From NCBI RefSeq assembly GCF_037974265.1, contig NZ_CP150233.1:6882001-6946000 (forward strand): a DNA stretch of 64,000 nt. Reading direction: 5' to 3'. Shown here piece by piece: positions 41,762 to 50,389 of this stretch (position 1 is the first letter of the stretch; each line of letters starts with the position of its first letter). A model generated the notes under the pieces. It was not told the DNA's origin. It ran no database searches and saw only the letters and a list, made by a program, of their open reading frames with translations. The stretch comes from Paenibacillus sp. FSL R5-0623. GTDB lineage: Bacteria > Bacillota > Bacilli > Paenibacillales > Paenibacillaceae. Made by a program: the position numbers and the translations under genes.

Positions 41762-43586
41762 CCCCTTCCTCGCGCATCGGCAGTGTGAACGTTACTGTCG
41801 TACCCAAGTCTACCTCAGACTCCAAAGAGATGCTTCCATCATGTGCCTTTACAATTTCCCGGGCAATGGACAGTCCTAGCCCTGTGCCTCCCATACTGCG
41901 GGAACGAGCCTTGTCAACCCGATAAAATCGCTCAAAAATGCGATCCAGATCGCGCTGTGGGATACCCATTCCGGTATCCGATACCGAGATGGCAAGTGTA
42001 TGTTCATCACTGCGTCTAGCTGCAATCGTAATGGTGCCGCCTTCCAATGTATATTTCAGCGCATTGGACACGACATTATCCAGCACCTGATCAATCTGGT
42101 CCCGATCCAGCGGAACAGCCGGAATATCATTCTCTACAGACAACACAGGCTGAATATCCTTCTGATGCATCTGAAACGAGAATCGATCCGTCACTTCCTC
42201 CAGCATTTCCAGGATATCGGTTGGCTGTTTCCGTAGCAAAGCCTCTTTGGAATCCAGCCGAGATAGATGCAGCAGATCCGTAACCAGTCGTATCATTCGC
42301 TCCGTCTCGTTCTGAATAACACCAACGAAACGACCGGCAAGCTGCGGATCTTCCAATGCACCGTCATCCAGTGCTTCCGCGTAACTCTTGATCGTAGTCA
42401 GTGGTGTGCGCAGTTCATGGGATACATTGGCTACGAATTCACGCCGGGATGCTTCAAGTTCTTCCTGCTCCGTAACATCCTGAAGTACGGCAATCGTTCC
42501 CGTGATTCCCAGTTCACGTCGATGAACCGGTGTGAACGTCATCCGAATGACCACAGGTTCTTCTTGTCCTGCGGGTGCAATTTGCAGCAACGTTGATCCT
42601 GTGAAACCACTCGCGAGGGTTTCTGCATCCTCCGGATCAATACCGAGTAATATGGCGAAGTGTCTTCCTTCAATATCTGCAGGATGCATACCCAGAATGC
42701 TGCTGGCACGACGGTTTACGAGAATGACTTTACCGTACTCATCCGTAGCCACCACACCATCACTCATATTCGTGAGAATGGAAGTCAACTTCTCCTTCTC
42801 CTCTTCATTCTGTGAAAGTGCATCCCGAAGCCTGCTGGTCATATAGTTAAAAGCCCGACTGAGTTGACCAATCTCATCCGTGCCAAATACAGGTGTCTGC
42901 TGATCGAAGTTACCTTCTGCGACCGCTGTCGCTCTCCGCGTCACTTCCTTAATCGGCTGCGTAATCGTATGGGACAAGATCACGCCAAGCACCGCCGTTA
43001 ACACCAAGGCAATCAGAATACCGGAGATAAAGATTTTGTTGATTCCCTCCATCGTGGAATACAGCTCGTTCATGGATGCCGCGATGTAGACCGCACCAAT
43101 GATCTTGCCGCCGGACAGCACCGGCTTGGCGACGACCTTTTTGCGAACATTATCCTCGTCCACGATATATTCCTCATTGTCCCGAATGCCTTGCAGCGCA
43201 CGGCTGACAACGGTCTGGGTATTTTTGCGCCCGACATAGTCCGAATGTGAACTTAGCGAGGTCGTCAGTACTTTGCCGCTGGCATCCAGCACCTGAATCT
43301 CGGCACCGTTAATGTTGAACAGGTTGTTCACCAACACACGCAGATTTTCCGTTTTGTCCTCGCCAGCCTCTGCTTCTCCACCCGCCATCGTCTCCCCCAC
43401 GAGAACCGACAGCATTTCCGCACGCGCCTGCAAGTCTTCCGTAAAGTTGCTCGTTAGTGAGTTCTTCATCGCGCTCACAAAATAAACCCCGATCAATTGC
43501 ATCGCAATCAGAATCAGCAGTACATAGATAATGATCAATTTCGCCTGAATCGTTCGGAAGAACGAAAATCGCGCGAATCGGCCCAT
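41736..43586 (-). CDS. walK: WalK (YycG), essential cell-wall sensor histidine kinase
   Basis: A 616-aa kinase. TM segments lie at about 15-37 and 186-205, with an external Cache-like domain between. HAMP covers about 206-258, PAS about 262-372 (DGVVATDEYGKVILVN), and HisKA has H390 in ANVSHELRTP. The ATPase domain has the N box near 510 and GGTGLGLSIA near 560. It senses cell-wall status (lipid II/peptidoglycan turnover) and phosphorylates WalR. ATG overlaps the walR stop (TAATG). It is the central gene of the wal operon. Confidence 0.96.
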   Translation of the reverse strand: MGRFARFSFFRTIQAKLIIIYVLLILIAMQLIGVYFVSAMKNSLTSNFTEDLQARAEMLSVLVGETMAGGEAEAGEDKTENLRVLVNNLFNINGAEIQVLDASGKVLTTSLSSHSDYVGRKNTQTVVSRALQGIRDNEEYIVDEDNVRKKVVAKPVLSGGKIIGAVYIAASMNELYSTMEGINKIFISGILIALVLTAVLGVILSHTITQPIKEVTRRATAVAEGNFDQQTPVFGTDEIGQLSRAFNYMTSRLRDALSQNEEEKEKLTSILTNMSDGVVATDEYGKVILVNRRASSILGMHPADIEGRHFAILLGIDPEDAETLASGFTGSTLLQIAPAGQEEPVVIRMTFTPVHRRELGITGTIAVLQDVTEQEELEASRREFVANVSHELRTPLTTIKSYAEALDDGALEDPQLAGRFVGVIQNETERMIRLVTDLLHLSRLDSKEALLRKQPTDILEMLEEVTDRFSFQMHQKDIQPVLSVENDIPAVPLDRDQIDQVLDNVVSNALKYTLEGGTITIAARRSDEHTLAISVSDTGMGIPQRDLDRIFERFYRVDKARSRSMGGTGLGLSIAREIVKAHDGSISLESEVDLGTTVTFTLPMREEGGEHREGTD

Positions 43587-44308
43587 TATATCCCCACGCT
43601 TTTGGCACTGCGCACGAGATAACCGAGCCCGCGGCGAGTCAGAATCGTTTCCGGTTTGCTCGGATTCTCCTCAATCTTCTCACGCAAACGACGGATCGTG
43701 ACATCCACGGTACGTACATCGCCGAAATATTCATATCCCCACACCGCTTGCAGCAGATGTTCTCGTGTCATAACCTTGCCGGAATGCTTCGCCATATAAT
43801 AGAGAAGTTCATACTCACGGTGGGTCAGATCAAGCGGTTCTCCGCCTTTATAAGCCGTATACATGTCCATATCAAAAGCCAGATCAAATAGTCGCATGAC
43901 CTGCTTCTCTTCGTCTTCGTGCGCTTCTGCCGTAATCGCAAGCTTTTGCCGTCTGCGCATCTGTGCCTTCACCCGTGCAAGCAACTCACGCGTACTGAAC
44001 GGCTTTGTCACGTAATCATCCGCACCCAGTTCCAATCCGAGCACCTTGTCGATCTCGCCATCTTTGGCGGTAAGCATGATGATTGGCATCTCCAGATGAG
44101 CGCGCACCTCACGACAGACATCCATACCGTCCTTGCCCGGGAGCATCAGATCCAGCAGCATCAGATCCGGTTTCTCGGATAACGCCAGTTCAACCGCACG
44201 AATGCCATCAAATGCACAGATGACCTCGTACCCCTCTTTTTCCAAATTAAACTTCAGAATGTCCGCGATGGGCTGTTCATCGTCCACCACCAAAATCTTC
44301 CCCTGCAT
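43586..44308 (-). CDS. walR: WalR (YycF), essential response regulator of cell-wall metabolism
   Basis: A 240-aa OmpR-family regulator: D9/D10 pocket, phosphoacceptor D53 (LLDLMLPGKDG), lysine in DDYVTKPFSTRE, and a winged helix with LTHREYELLYYMA and VDVTIRRLREKIE. It binds TGTWAH-N5-TGTWAH boxes and activates autolysin genes. One such box lies 160 bp upstream of the M23 peptidase gene next door. It is the first gene of the wal operon. Confidence 0.96.
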   Translation of the reverse strand: MQGKILVVDDEQPIADILKFNLEKEGYEVICAFDGIRAVELALSEKPDLMLLDLMLPGKDGMDVCREVRAHLEMPIIMLTAKDGEIDKVLGLELGADDYVTKPFSTRELLARVKAQMRRRQKLAITAEAHEDEEKQVMRLFDLAFDMDMYTAYKGGEPLDLTHREYELLYYMAKHSGKVMTREHLLQAVWGYEYFGDVRTVDVTIRRLREKIEENPSKPETILTRRGLGYLVRSAKSVGI

Positions 44309-44502
44309 CGGCTAAGTTCACCCCTATATCCTGCTTAATCCGCGTTAGCGTTTATATCTCTCTTCTATGTTTAGCTTGTACGAAGCCTGCTTGATTGGTT
44401 TCTCTAGTTTGTTGTTTATACTCTCTAGTTTAACATACCTGAAGCACTGTCACATCCCGATCAGGGGCTTGGAAGGTCTTTCATTTGAAAATTTTTTACA
44501 GC

Positions 44503-44540
44503 AGCAAAAAACAAGGCCAGCATTATAGCCAACCTTGCTC
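44503..44540 (-). terminator. Terminator of the M23 peptidase gene
   Basis: Minus-strand stem CAAGG-GGC / GCTGGCCTTG region with loop TATAAT, followed by TTTTTT, 16 bp past the stop. Confidence 0.8.
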
Positions 44541-44555
44541 TACTTAAGCTCTATA

Positions 44556-46088
44556 TTAGTTCAGATACGTTAACGGATTTTCTACCGTTCCATTCTTAAT
44601 AATCTCAAAATGCAGATGTGTTCCAGTCGAACGACCCGTGTTGCCCATAACGCCGATACTCTCGCCTTTTTCAACCACTTGTCCAACCTTAACGCCAATG
44701 CTGTTCAAATGTCCATATAGTGTTTCGTAACCGTTACGGTGGTTAATAATGATGACATTACCATAACCGCTTTTCTGTCCTGCAAAAGTAATTACACCCT
44801 CATCAGACGCTTTCACATCGCGGTTACCTACCAGATCGACACCTTTGTGCTGGCGACCCCAACGTTGTCCAAAGCTGCTACTCATCGTTGCATTTGATAC
44901 CGGCCAAGCAAATTCACCTGTGCCCTCACCAACAACTTTTGTTCCGCTAAGGACTACTTCAGTTACAGCTGCTTTAATCACTTCCTGACCAAGCCACTCT
45001 TCCTGAACCACTTCACCATTTTCTTTGGTTATACGGTACTGCATGCTTTTCAAGCCGCTTTGCCCTGGGCGCACGACTTTTGTTGTACCTGCTTTCAACT
45101 CGTCACTTTTGCGCACTTCCACTTGCGGTTTGATCTCAATCTGTTCAACAACCTGCTCAACCGACTTAACGGTTACTGCTGGTTTAGGCACGGTCAGGGT
45201 CAGCTCGTCTCCAATTTGAAGCGACGTTTCCTTGATGCCCGGATTATGCTTACGAATCTCGCTTTGTGTAATTTCATACTTGGCAGCGATCGAAGAGATT
45301 GTATCTCCTTCACGAACCACATAAGTTACAGGCGCGTCTTTACCAACGGTTAATGCTTTAACCGCCTCGGACACATCCCATATTTTGTTTGGATCAGCCT
45401 TCACTACATCCGTCGCAACATCTTCCTTGATGCCTACCGACTTCAGGGTTGTGCTTGGTCCCTCGTCTTTCTTCGAGGAGTTAGCCGATACCGACTTCGT
45501 CTTCAGCGAACTTCGCACAGCCGATGCCGATATGTATTTGCTCTGCACTTGTTCCAGGATTGCATCAGCTGTTGCCTGATCCTTCACGATACCAAGGACT
45601 TCACCGTCTACCTTGAGCTCTACACCTTTGGCGTAGGCTGTCAGCATGTCACCCAGTTTGTCTAGCGTCTCGTCACTGTTCACTTCAGGTTTGTACGCTC
45701 TTACCGTTTCGGTTGTGATGCCATCCGTGTTCAGCACCATCTCTGCATCCGGATATTTATGTTGATATTCCTCAGTTTTGTCTGTAAATAGTTGTTGTAA
45801 TAGTGCCTCATCCGCAATGGTACCAATCTCGCTACCTTTAACCATTACTTTATAGTACGGTACGGTGTTTGCAGTAACATATTGTTTGCCTGCGAACCCG
45901 AGCGATGCTGCGATGAATACACCACATGCTGCTGTAATGATCCATTTGCGCGAGGCCAGAACGCGCTTCTTATTCACACTGAAGGTGGACATGCTCATGT
46001 TGTTTTTGTCTTCGGCCGTCCGGTGTTCCCCGGATTGTTCGTGTACCCGGTCTTTGCCCGGTTGGCGTATGCCTCTGAAACCTTTCAT
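44556..46088 (-). CDS. M23-family cell-wall endopeptidase with LysM and G5 domains
   Basis: A 510-aa protein, ATG after AAAAGGAG. A basic cytoplasmic N-terminus is followed by a membrane segment (about 48-66), a region of two anti-sigma-like helices, LysM (about 255-305: YVVREGDTISSIAAKYEIT), and a G5 domain (about 310-390). The M23 domain (about 410-505) has HKGVDLVG, YGHLNSIGV and the HLHFE zinc motif. It would cut peptidoglycan cross-bridges outside the membrane. A WalR box upstream links it to the WalRK system encoded next to it. This architecture is common for DipM/MepM-like enzymes in Paenibacillus. Confidence 0.92.
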   Translation of the reverse strand: MKGFRGIRQPGKDRVHEQSGEHRTAEDKNNMSMSTFSVNKKRVLASRKWIITAACGVFIAASLGFAGKQYVTANTVPYYKVMVKGSEIGTIADEALLQQLFTDKTEEYQHKYPDAEMVLNTDGITTETVRAYKPEVNSDETLDKLGDMLTAYAKGVELKVDGEVLGIVKDQATADAILEQVQSKYISASAVRSSLKTKSVSANSSKKDEGPSTTLKSVGIKEDVATDVVKADPNKIWDVSEAVKALTVGKDAPVTYVVREGDTISSIAAKYEITQSEIRKHNPGIKETSLQIGDELTLTVPKPAVTVKSVEQVVEQIEIKPQVEVRKSDELKAGTTKVVRPGQSGLKSMQYRITKENGEVVQEEWLGQEVIKAAVTEVVLSGTKVVGEGTGEFAWPVSNATMSSSFGQRWGRQHKGVDLVGNRDVKASDEGVITFAGQKSGYGNVIIINHRNGYETLYGHLNSIGVKVGQVVEKGESIGVMGNTGRSTGTHLHFEIIKNGTVENPLTYLN

Positions 46089-46251
46089 GATTCTCTCCTT
46101 TTCAGCACTTCTCAGTTCGCATTTCTGTCAAGACATCACCATCGTGTCCGTCCCATGCTCGTTGATACTTGTATTGGTTGTCCGCAAAATCGGACTTTAG
46201 CTGCGCTCTCAAAAGTGTCAAAATTTTAACCTTTTATCACACCCGTATACT

Positions 46252-46268
46252 TTAACACAGGTTTTACA
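46252..46268 (-). promoter_or_regulatory. WalR box upstream of the M23 peptidase gene
   Basis: Minus-strand TGTAAAACCTGTGTTAA fits TGTWAH-N5-TGTWAH exactly (TGTAAA, ACCTG, TGTTAA). It lies 164 bp before the start, in the 485-bp gap. The gap otherwise contains only the upstream gene's terminator and A/T-rich DNA. Confidence 0.7.
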
Positions 46269-46462
46269 CTCATTTCAACTCTACACGTCACACCGCAAAG
46301 CCACGCCACGCTTGGTTTCCCTGTATTATCCATAAGGTAGTATGGCTGATCCATCACCCATTATGCCTCAACATCCGCTGTACTATGTACTTTTGTTCGC
46401 AAATTAAGACTAGGTTCTAAGACCCAGTGAAATATGCTTTATTTTTCATAAAAATACAAATA

Positions 46463-46499
46463 AAATCCCTCACCAGATCAACTCTGATAAGGGATTTCG
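46463..46499 (-). terminator. Terminator of the methyltransferase gene
   Basis: Minus-strand stem AAATCCCT / AGGGATTT with a second inner pairing (ATCAGA/TCTGGT), followed by TATTTGTATTTTT. About 75 bp past the stop. Confidence 0.7.
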
Positions 46500-46573
46500 T
46501 AAACAACCTGTTTGTGGTTTATTTTTAAACTGGATTTCATCTCATGTCACAATAGAAATTAACTTTCATGTCT

Positions 46574-47383
46574 CTATTCTTTGACTGCAAGAATTACAAA
46601 TCGCTTCTGCTGTATTTCCCAGAATCCATTTTGCTCCATCTCCATATGAATATCCATTAACGGCTGACGGAACTGTTCTACCTTGAAATCAGGTACTTGC
46701 CACGGGATGGTCTTCAGATAATAGACCAATGCGCCTATATCATAGAAACGCTGCGCGGGAGTTGCTTCCCGTTGCTCTAGAATACGGAATCCACACTGTT
46801 CCAGCTGAAGAACAGCACGATCCAGCTCCCATCCAGCGTAATCCGCTGGCATAGGAATGCCAAGCCGCTCATTGATCTCCCTGCAGTCTGACCAACCTAC
46901 CTGTTGAGTTAGAAACAGTCCACCTACCGATAGAATCCGCCTAACTTCCTGCTCATCATACGACTCATGCCGATTAAGAATCAGATCAAATTCCCCATCT
47001 GCGAAAGGAAGTTGCGAATCATCAGTCACTGGAAGCACCTTCACACCGAGCGGCTGTAAACGTTCCTCTGCAATCGGTATATTGGGGAGATATCCTTCCG
47101 TCGCACATGTGTACGAAGGAAGTGGAAGGAGCCTGGACAACATTTCTCCTCCTCCGGTACCCATGTCGAGCATTCGTTCTGTCTGATTCAACAATCGGCG
47201 CGCCATCGTTCCATAGGACCAAGGCAACATTCCGCTCTGGAGTCTGTCACTCCCGGTTACATAGCTAAAATCCCAGCCACTAAACGGTTGCTCCACCTCT
47301 TGCAGCCCTTGCTCGTATCGCTCTTTTGTTGCCTCGGCAAACTTTTTTACTGATGGTTCTGAATTAGAATGATATAAGTTCAT
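46574..47383 (-). CDS. Class I SAM-dependent methyltransferase
   Basis: 269 aa from the ATG at 47383 with GGAGG 11 nt upstream. Motif I is ERMLDMGTGGGEM near residues 70-82. Motif II-like acidic DLILNRHESYDE lies near 133-144, and a post-motif VGGLFLTQQVGWSDC near 155. It is a small-molecule or RNA methyltransferase of the UbiE/SmtA type; the substrate cannot be told. It is transcribed alone. Confidence 0.8.
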   Translation of the reverse strand: MNLYHSNSEPSVKKFAEATKERYEQGLQEVEQPFSGWDFSYVTGSDRLQSGMLPWSYGTMARRLLNQTERMLDMGTGGGEMLSRLLPLPSYTCATEGYLPNIPIAEERLQPLGVKVLPVTDDSQLPFADGEFDLILNRHESYDEQEVRRILSVGGLFLTQQVGWSDCREINERLGIPMPADYAGWELDRAVLQLEQCGFRILEQREATPAQRFYDIGALVYYLKTIPWQVPDFKVEQFRQPLMDIHMEMEQNGFWEIQQKRFVILAVKE

Positions 47384-47668
47384 GTTCAATACAACCTCCA
47401 ATTAGTGTATTCATAAACAAAAGTCCATCGGTTACTCTTGAAAGCACCTATGAACGGAGGTCCACGAATTGGACTGGAGGTTTCTGCAATGTTGCCTAAA
47501 CGTTTTTATATGTCGTGTTCTTTACCTTTATATTTCATACACTGTTCCCTCCTATAGGCATTTCCATTATTTATTTAAATAAATTATATTTAATCATCCT
47601 CGACAAGTCCATTACATTATGAATCAGGCGATGCCCGTCTATGAGCACGCCTGCTTTACCTTCCAATC

Positions 47669-48436
47669 TTACTCCGTTTGCAGTACTTCCATCAGGTTGT
47701 CGTACTCTTCACTGGTCAGGTACTTCGAGATCACCTGTTCAATCTCACGTAATTCCTGTTCCGTCAGGCCACCTTCCATGGCGCCTGAGATCTGCTGCAT
47801 TTCTTTCTGCGGCAGCTTGTTCATTAGCAGGCTGAAGATTTTTTCTTTCTCCTCTGCTGGCAGCTTGTCCTTCGCTCCTGTAATGTCATCCGGTGATACA
47901 ACAATGGCATCATTGCCTGAAGAAGCACCGTCGCTGGCCGCTCCGGTTCCATTGTCTGAAGTTGAACCACTACCCTGATCTGTTCCTGAGTCATTACCCG
48001 TGCCCGTATCCGTCCCATTGCCTGCACTTGTGCCTGAGTTTGATCCTACGGTCATATCTGTACCTGAACCTTCCCCTGTGCCCTCATTTGAGCCGCTCCC
48101 TTGGGACGCATTATTGCCTGCATCTACGCCAGATTGACCACTCTCTGTCCCATTCCCCATAACTGAAACAGCATCTTCCGGAACCTGCTCTTCGTCCGCT
48201 CCTGTCGGCTGGTCTGTCGTCCCATTTCCTGATTTGTTCCCTTCACTGGTTTTACCGCCCAAGGCACCTTGGAACATGGCGGTTAACCCCATGGGTTGAC
48301 CTTCCCACTGAATATTGAAACTCGCGAGTAGCGACTTCGCATATGACTGTACAATTAATCCGGTCGTGAGCAGTGTCAGTGAACTGACCAGCAACACGGT
48401 TAGCACGATTTTAACAAACCACACAAGCAACTTCAT
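47669..48436 (-). CDS. Low-complexity membrane-anchored protein, Gly/Ser/Thr/Asn-rich
   Basis: 255 aa from MKLLVWFVKIV (GGAGAG upstream). One N-terminal membrane segment (about 7-30) is followed by a linker of about 110 residues composed almost only of G, S, T, N, D (residues about 65-175). A C-terminal helical domain (about 190-255: EKEKIFSLLMNKLPQKEMQQISGAMEGGLTEQELREIEQVISKYL) follows. This C-terminal unit occurs in small Bacillus/Paenibacillus proteins of unknown role. Proteins of this layout usually span the wall. The disordered linker is under composition rather than sequence constraint. Confidence 0.75.
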   Translation of the reverse strand: MKLLVWFVKIVLTVLLVSSLTLLTTGLIVQSYAKSLLASFNIQWEGQPMGLTAMFQGALGGKTSEGNKSGNGTTDQPTGADEEQVPEDAVSVMGNGTESGQSGVDAGNNASQGSGSNEGTGEGSGTDMTVGSNSGTSAGNGTDTGTGNDSGTDQGSGSTSDNGTGAASDGASSGNDAIVVSPDDITGAKDKLPAEEKEKIFSLLMNKLPQKEMQQISGAMEGGLTEQELREIEQVISKYLTSEEYDNLMEVLQTE

Positions 48437-48548
48437 TCCGTTCTCTCCCTCCAATTATCCCACCCGTCTAACATGCACATGTCCGGGTCTGTGACTCTAC
48501 TGTTAACCAGTATTGACGGAAATCTCGGGATTATATCCGAAAAACATA

Positions 48549-48591
48549 CAAAAAACCTCCAGTCATCGCTATAAAAGCAACAACTGGAGGC
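48549..48591 (-). terminator. Terminator of purA
   Basis: Minus-strand stem GCCTCCAGT / ACTGGAGGT with a 21-nt loop containing TAGC, followed by TTTTTTG. Confidence 0.75.
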
Positions 48592-48658
48592 TTAACATGC
48601 CTAAGTCGGCAGAGGATTCTATTTAATAATTCAAGAAACAATCTCTCTATTTCTTCGA

Positions 48659-49945
48659 TTACTCGTAGATTGGAAGAACTTGATTCGTTTGCTCACGGTT
48701 ACGACCAACGGAGAAGATGGCAATTGGAATGCCTGTCAGTTCGGAAACACGTTTTACATAATTCTGTGTGTTCACTGGCAGGTCTTCAAGTTTCTTCGCT
48801 CCAGTGATATCTTCGCTCCAGCCTGGCATCTCTTCGTATACCGCTTCACATTCTGCCAGCATTTTGAGGCTTGCCGGATAGTGTGTGATAACCTCGCCGC
48901 GGAATTTGTATCCTGTGCAGATTTTTACGGTTTCCAGACCTGTCATTACGTCCAGAGAGTTCAGGGACAGACCTGTGATTCCACTGACACGACGCGCGTG
49001 GCGAACAACAACACTATCGAACCAACCTACACGACGTGGACGTCCAGTTACCGTACCATACTCATGTCCAGTCTCACGGATTTGGTCGCCGATTGCATCA
49101 TGTAATTCCGTAGGGAATGGGCCATCTCCTACACGGGTTGTGTAAGCTTTCGCTACCCCAATGACTTGTTGAATACGAGCCGGGCCTACGCCAGAACCGA
49201 TACATACGCCACCTGCGGACGGATTGGATGATGTAACAAATGGATAAGTTCCTTGATCAAGGTCCAACATAACGCCTTGTGCACCTTCAAACAATACTTT
49301 TTTGTCCTCATCAATATATTCGTTCAGAACAACAGATGTATCACGTACGTAAGGACGCAGAATTTCAGCATATCCGAGGTAATCTTGCAGAATTTCTTCC
49401 ACATCAACAGGCTGGCCGCCATAGACTTGCTCGATGACACGGTTCTTTTCTTTGACCAGATGACGCAGTTTCAGTTCGAAATCTTCAGCATCCAGCAGGT
49501 CAACCATCCGAATACCAATACGAGCTGATTTGTCCATGTAACATGGGCCAATTCCTTTGCCAGTCGTACCAATTTTGTTCGGACCTTTGCTCTCTTCTTC
49601 CAGTGCATCCAATACCATGTGATATGGCAGGATGATATGTGCGCGCTCACTGATGGACAGGTTCTTCGTTGTAAAATCATTGTCATGAATATAATTAATT
49701 TCTTCGATGAGTGCCTTTGGGTTGATAACCATTCCGTTACCAATAACACACGCTTTATCTGTGTAGAAAATCCCTGATGGAATCATCGTCAGTTTATATT
49801 TTTTGTTATCAATCAGAATTGTATGACCCGCATTGTTACCACCTTGATAACGAGCCACCACATCAGCGCTCTCCGCCAAATAATCCGTGATTTTACCTTT
49901 TCCTTCGTCTCCCCATTGCGTTCCCACTACAACTACCGTTGACAT
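48659..49945 (-). CDS. purA: Adenylosuccinate synthetase
   Basis: 428 aa from the ATG at 49945, 10 nt after ACGGAGG (the ATG at 49954 is too close). P-loop GDEGKGK near residues 11-17, HTILIDNKKYKL near 40, DKSARIGIRMVDLL near 140, GVGPARIQQVIGVAKAYTTRVG near 264 and TGRPRRVGWFD near 302 are all family signatures. It joins IMP and aspartate with GTP to give adenylosuccinate, the first step to AMP. It is transcribed alone, with a 150-nt 5' leader, a consensus promoter and PurR-type boxes upstream. Confidence 0.97.
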   Translation of the reverse strand: MSTVVVVGTQWGDEGKGKITDYLAESADVVARYQGGNNAGHTILIDNKKYKLTMIPSGIFYTDKACVIGNGMVINPKALIEEINYIHDNDFTTKNLSISERAHIILPYHMVLDALEEESKGPNKIGTTGKGIGPCYMDKSARIGIRMVDLLDAEDFELKLRHLVKEKNRVIEQVYGGQPVDVEEILQDYLGYAEILRPYVRDTSVVLNEYIDEDKKVLFEGAQGVMLDLDQGTYPFVTSSNPSAGGVCIGSGVGPARIQQVIGVAKAYTTRVGDGPFPTELHDAIGDQIRETGHEYGTVTGRPRRVGWFDSVVVRHARRVSGITGLSLNSLDVMTGLETVKICTGYKFRGEVITHYPASLKMLAECEAVYEEMPGWSEDITGAKKLEDLPVNTQNYVKRVSELTGIPIAIFSVGRNREQTNQVLPIYE

Positions 49946-50116
49946 AGTTAACATTCCTCCGTGGGTGCCTTGCGCACCTTTGTATTGGTCTGTCCGTCCT
50001 CTATCCCGGCAGGCATGTTACGCAATAAACCGACTGAGAAGCGTGCTAACGGACAGTAAAAATGTCCTTCCGTTACATTCAAGGGAAGGTTTGTGCTGCT
50101 TTAACGCAGCAGTATT

Positions 50117-50145
50117 AGTGTACCAGTACCCTTTTTCAAAGTCAA
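50117..50145 (-). promoter_or_regulatory. purA promoter
   Basis: -35 TTGACT (50140-50145), 17-bp spacer, extended -10 TGGTACACT (-10 hexamer 50117-50122). A leader of about 165 nt follows, in which CTGTCCGT and ACGGACAG could pair over a 50-nt loop. Confidence 0.75.
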
Positions 50146-50150
50146 ATCAA

Positions 50151-50192
50151 ATGGCGAACAATTAGATATAGTACAACCGTAATGTTCGGGAT
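50151..50192 (-). promoter_or_regulatory. PurR operator: two inverted PurBoxes
   Basis: Two CGAAC cores in opposite orientation, TGGCGAACAATT (50151-50162) and, on the other strand, AATCCCGAACATT (50181-50193), separated by 18 bp. Just upstream of the -35, this matches the paired inverted PurBox layout (AWWWCGAACWWT) used by B. subtilis PurR at purA. The first box deviates at two W positions. Confidence 0.65.
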
Positions 50193-50211
50193 TTACCCAC
50201 TATTTCAACAC

Positions 50212-50262
50212 AAAAAACCGGTGACTACAGTCCAAGCTTGCTTGACTGCTATCACCGGTTCA
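50212..50262 (-). terminator. Terminator of dnaB
   Basis: A minus-strand stem of about 18 bp with one interruption (AACCGGTGA..GCAGTC with GACTG..TCACCGGTT) and a TTTTTTG tail. It lies downstream of dnaB and upstream of the purA regulatory region. The 444-bp purA-dnaB gap thus holds the purA leader, promoter, PurBoxes and this terminator. Confidence 0.88.
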
Positions 50263-50389
50263 AGGATACCCATTTCAGTATAATCTATATCTGGTATTTA
50301 TAAGACATATTTGAGTTTAGTTGCTCTAATGGTTGATCTTCGGGACAGACGATTTTGGCTTCTGGATCGAAGCCGTCAGCACCTGCCCA

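Noticed and set aside
49946..50116. Riboswitch in the purA leader
   Set aside because: Long-range 8-bp pairing and small hairpins are present, but no conserved purine-riboswitch core or leader terminator is seen. PurR boxes explain the regulation better.
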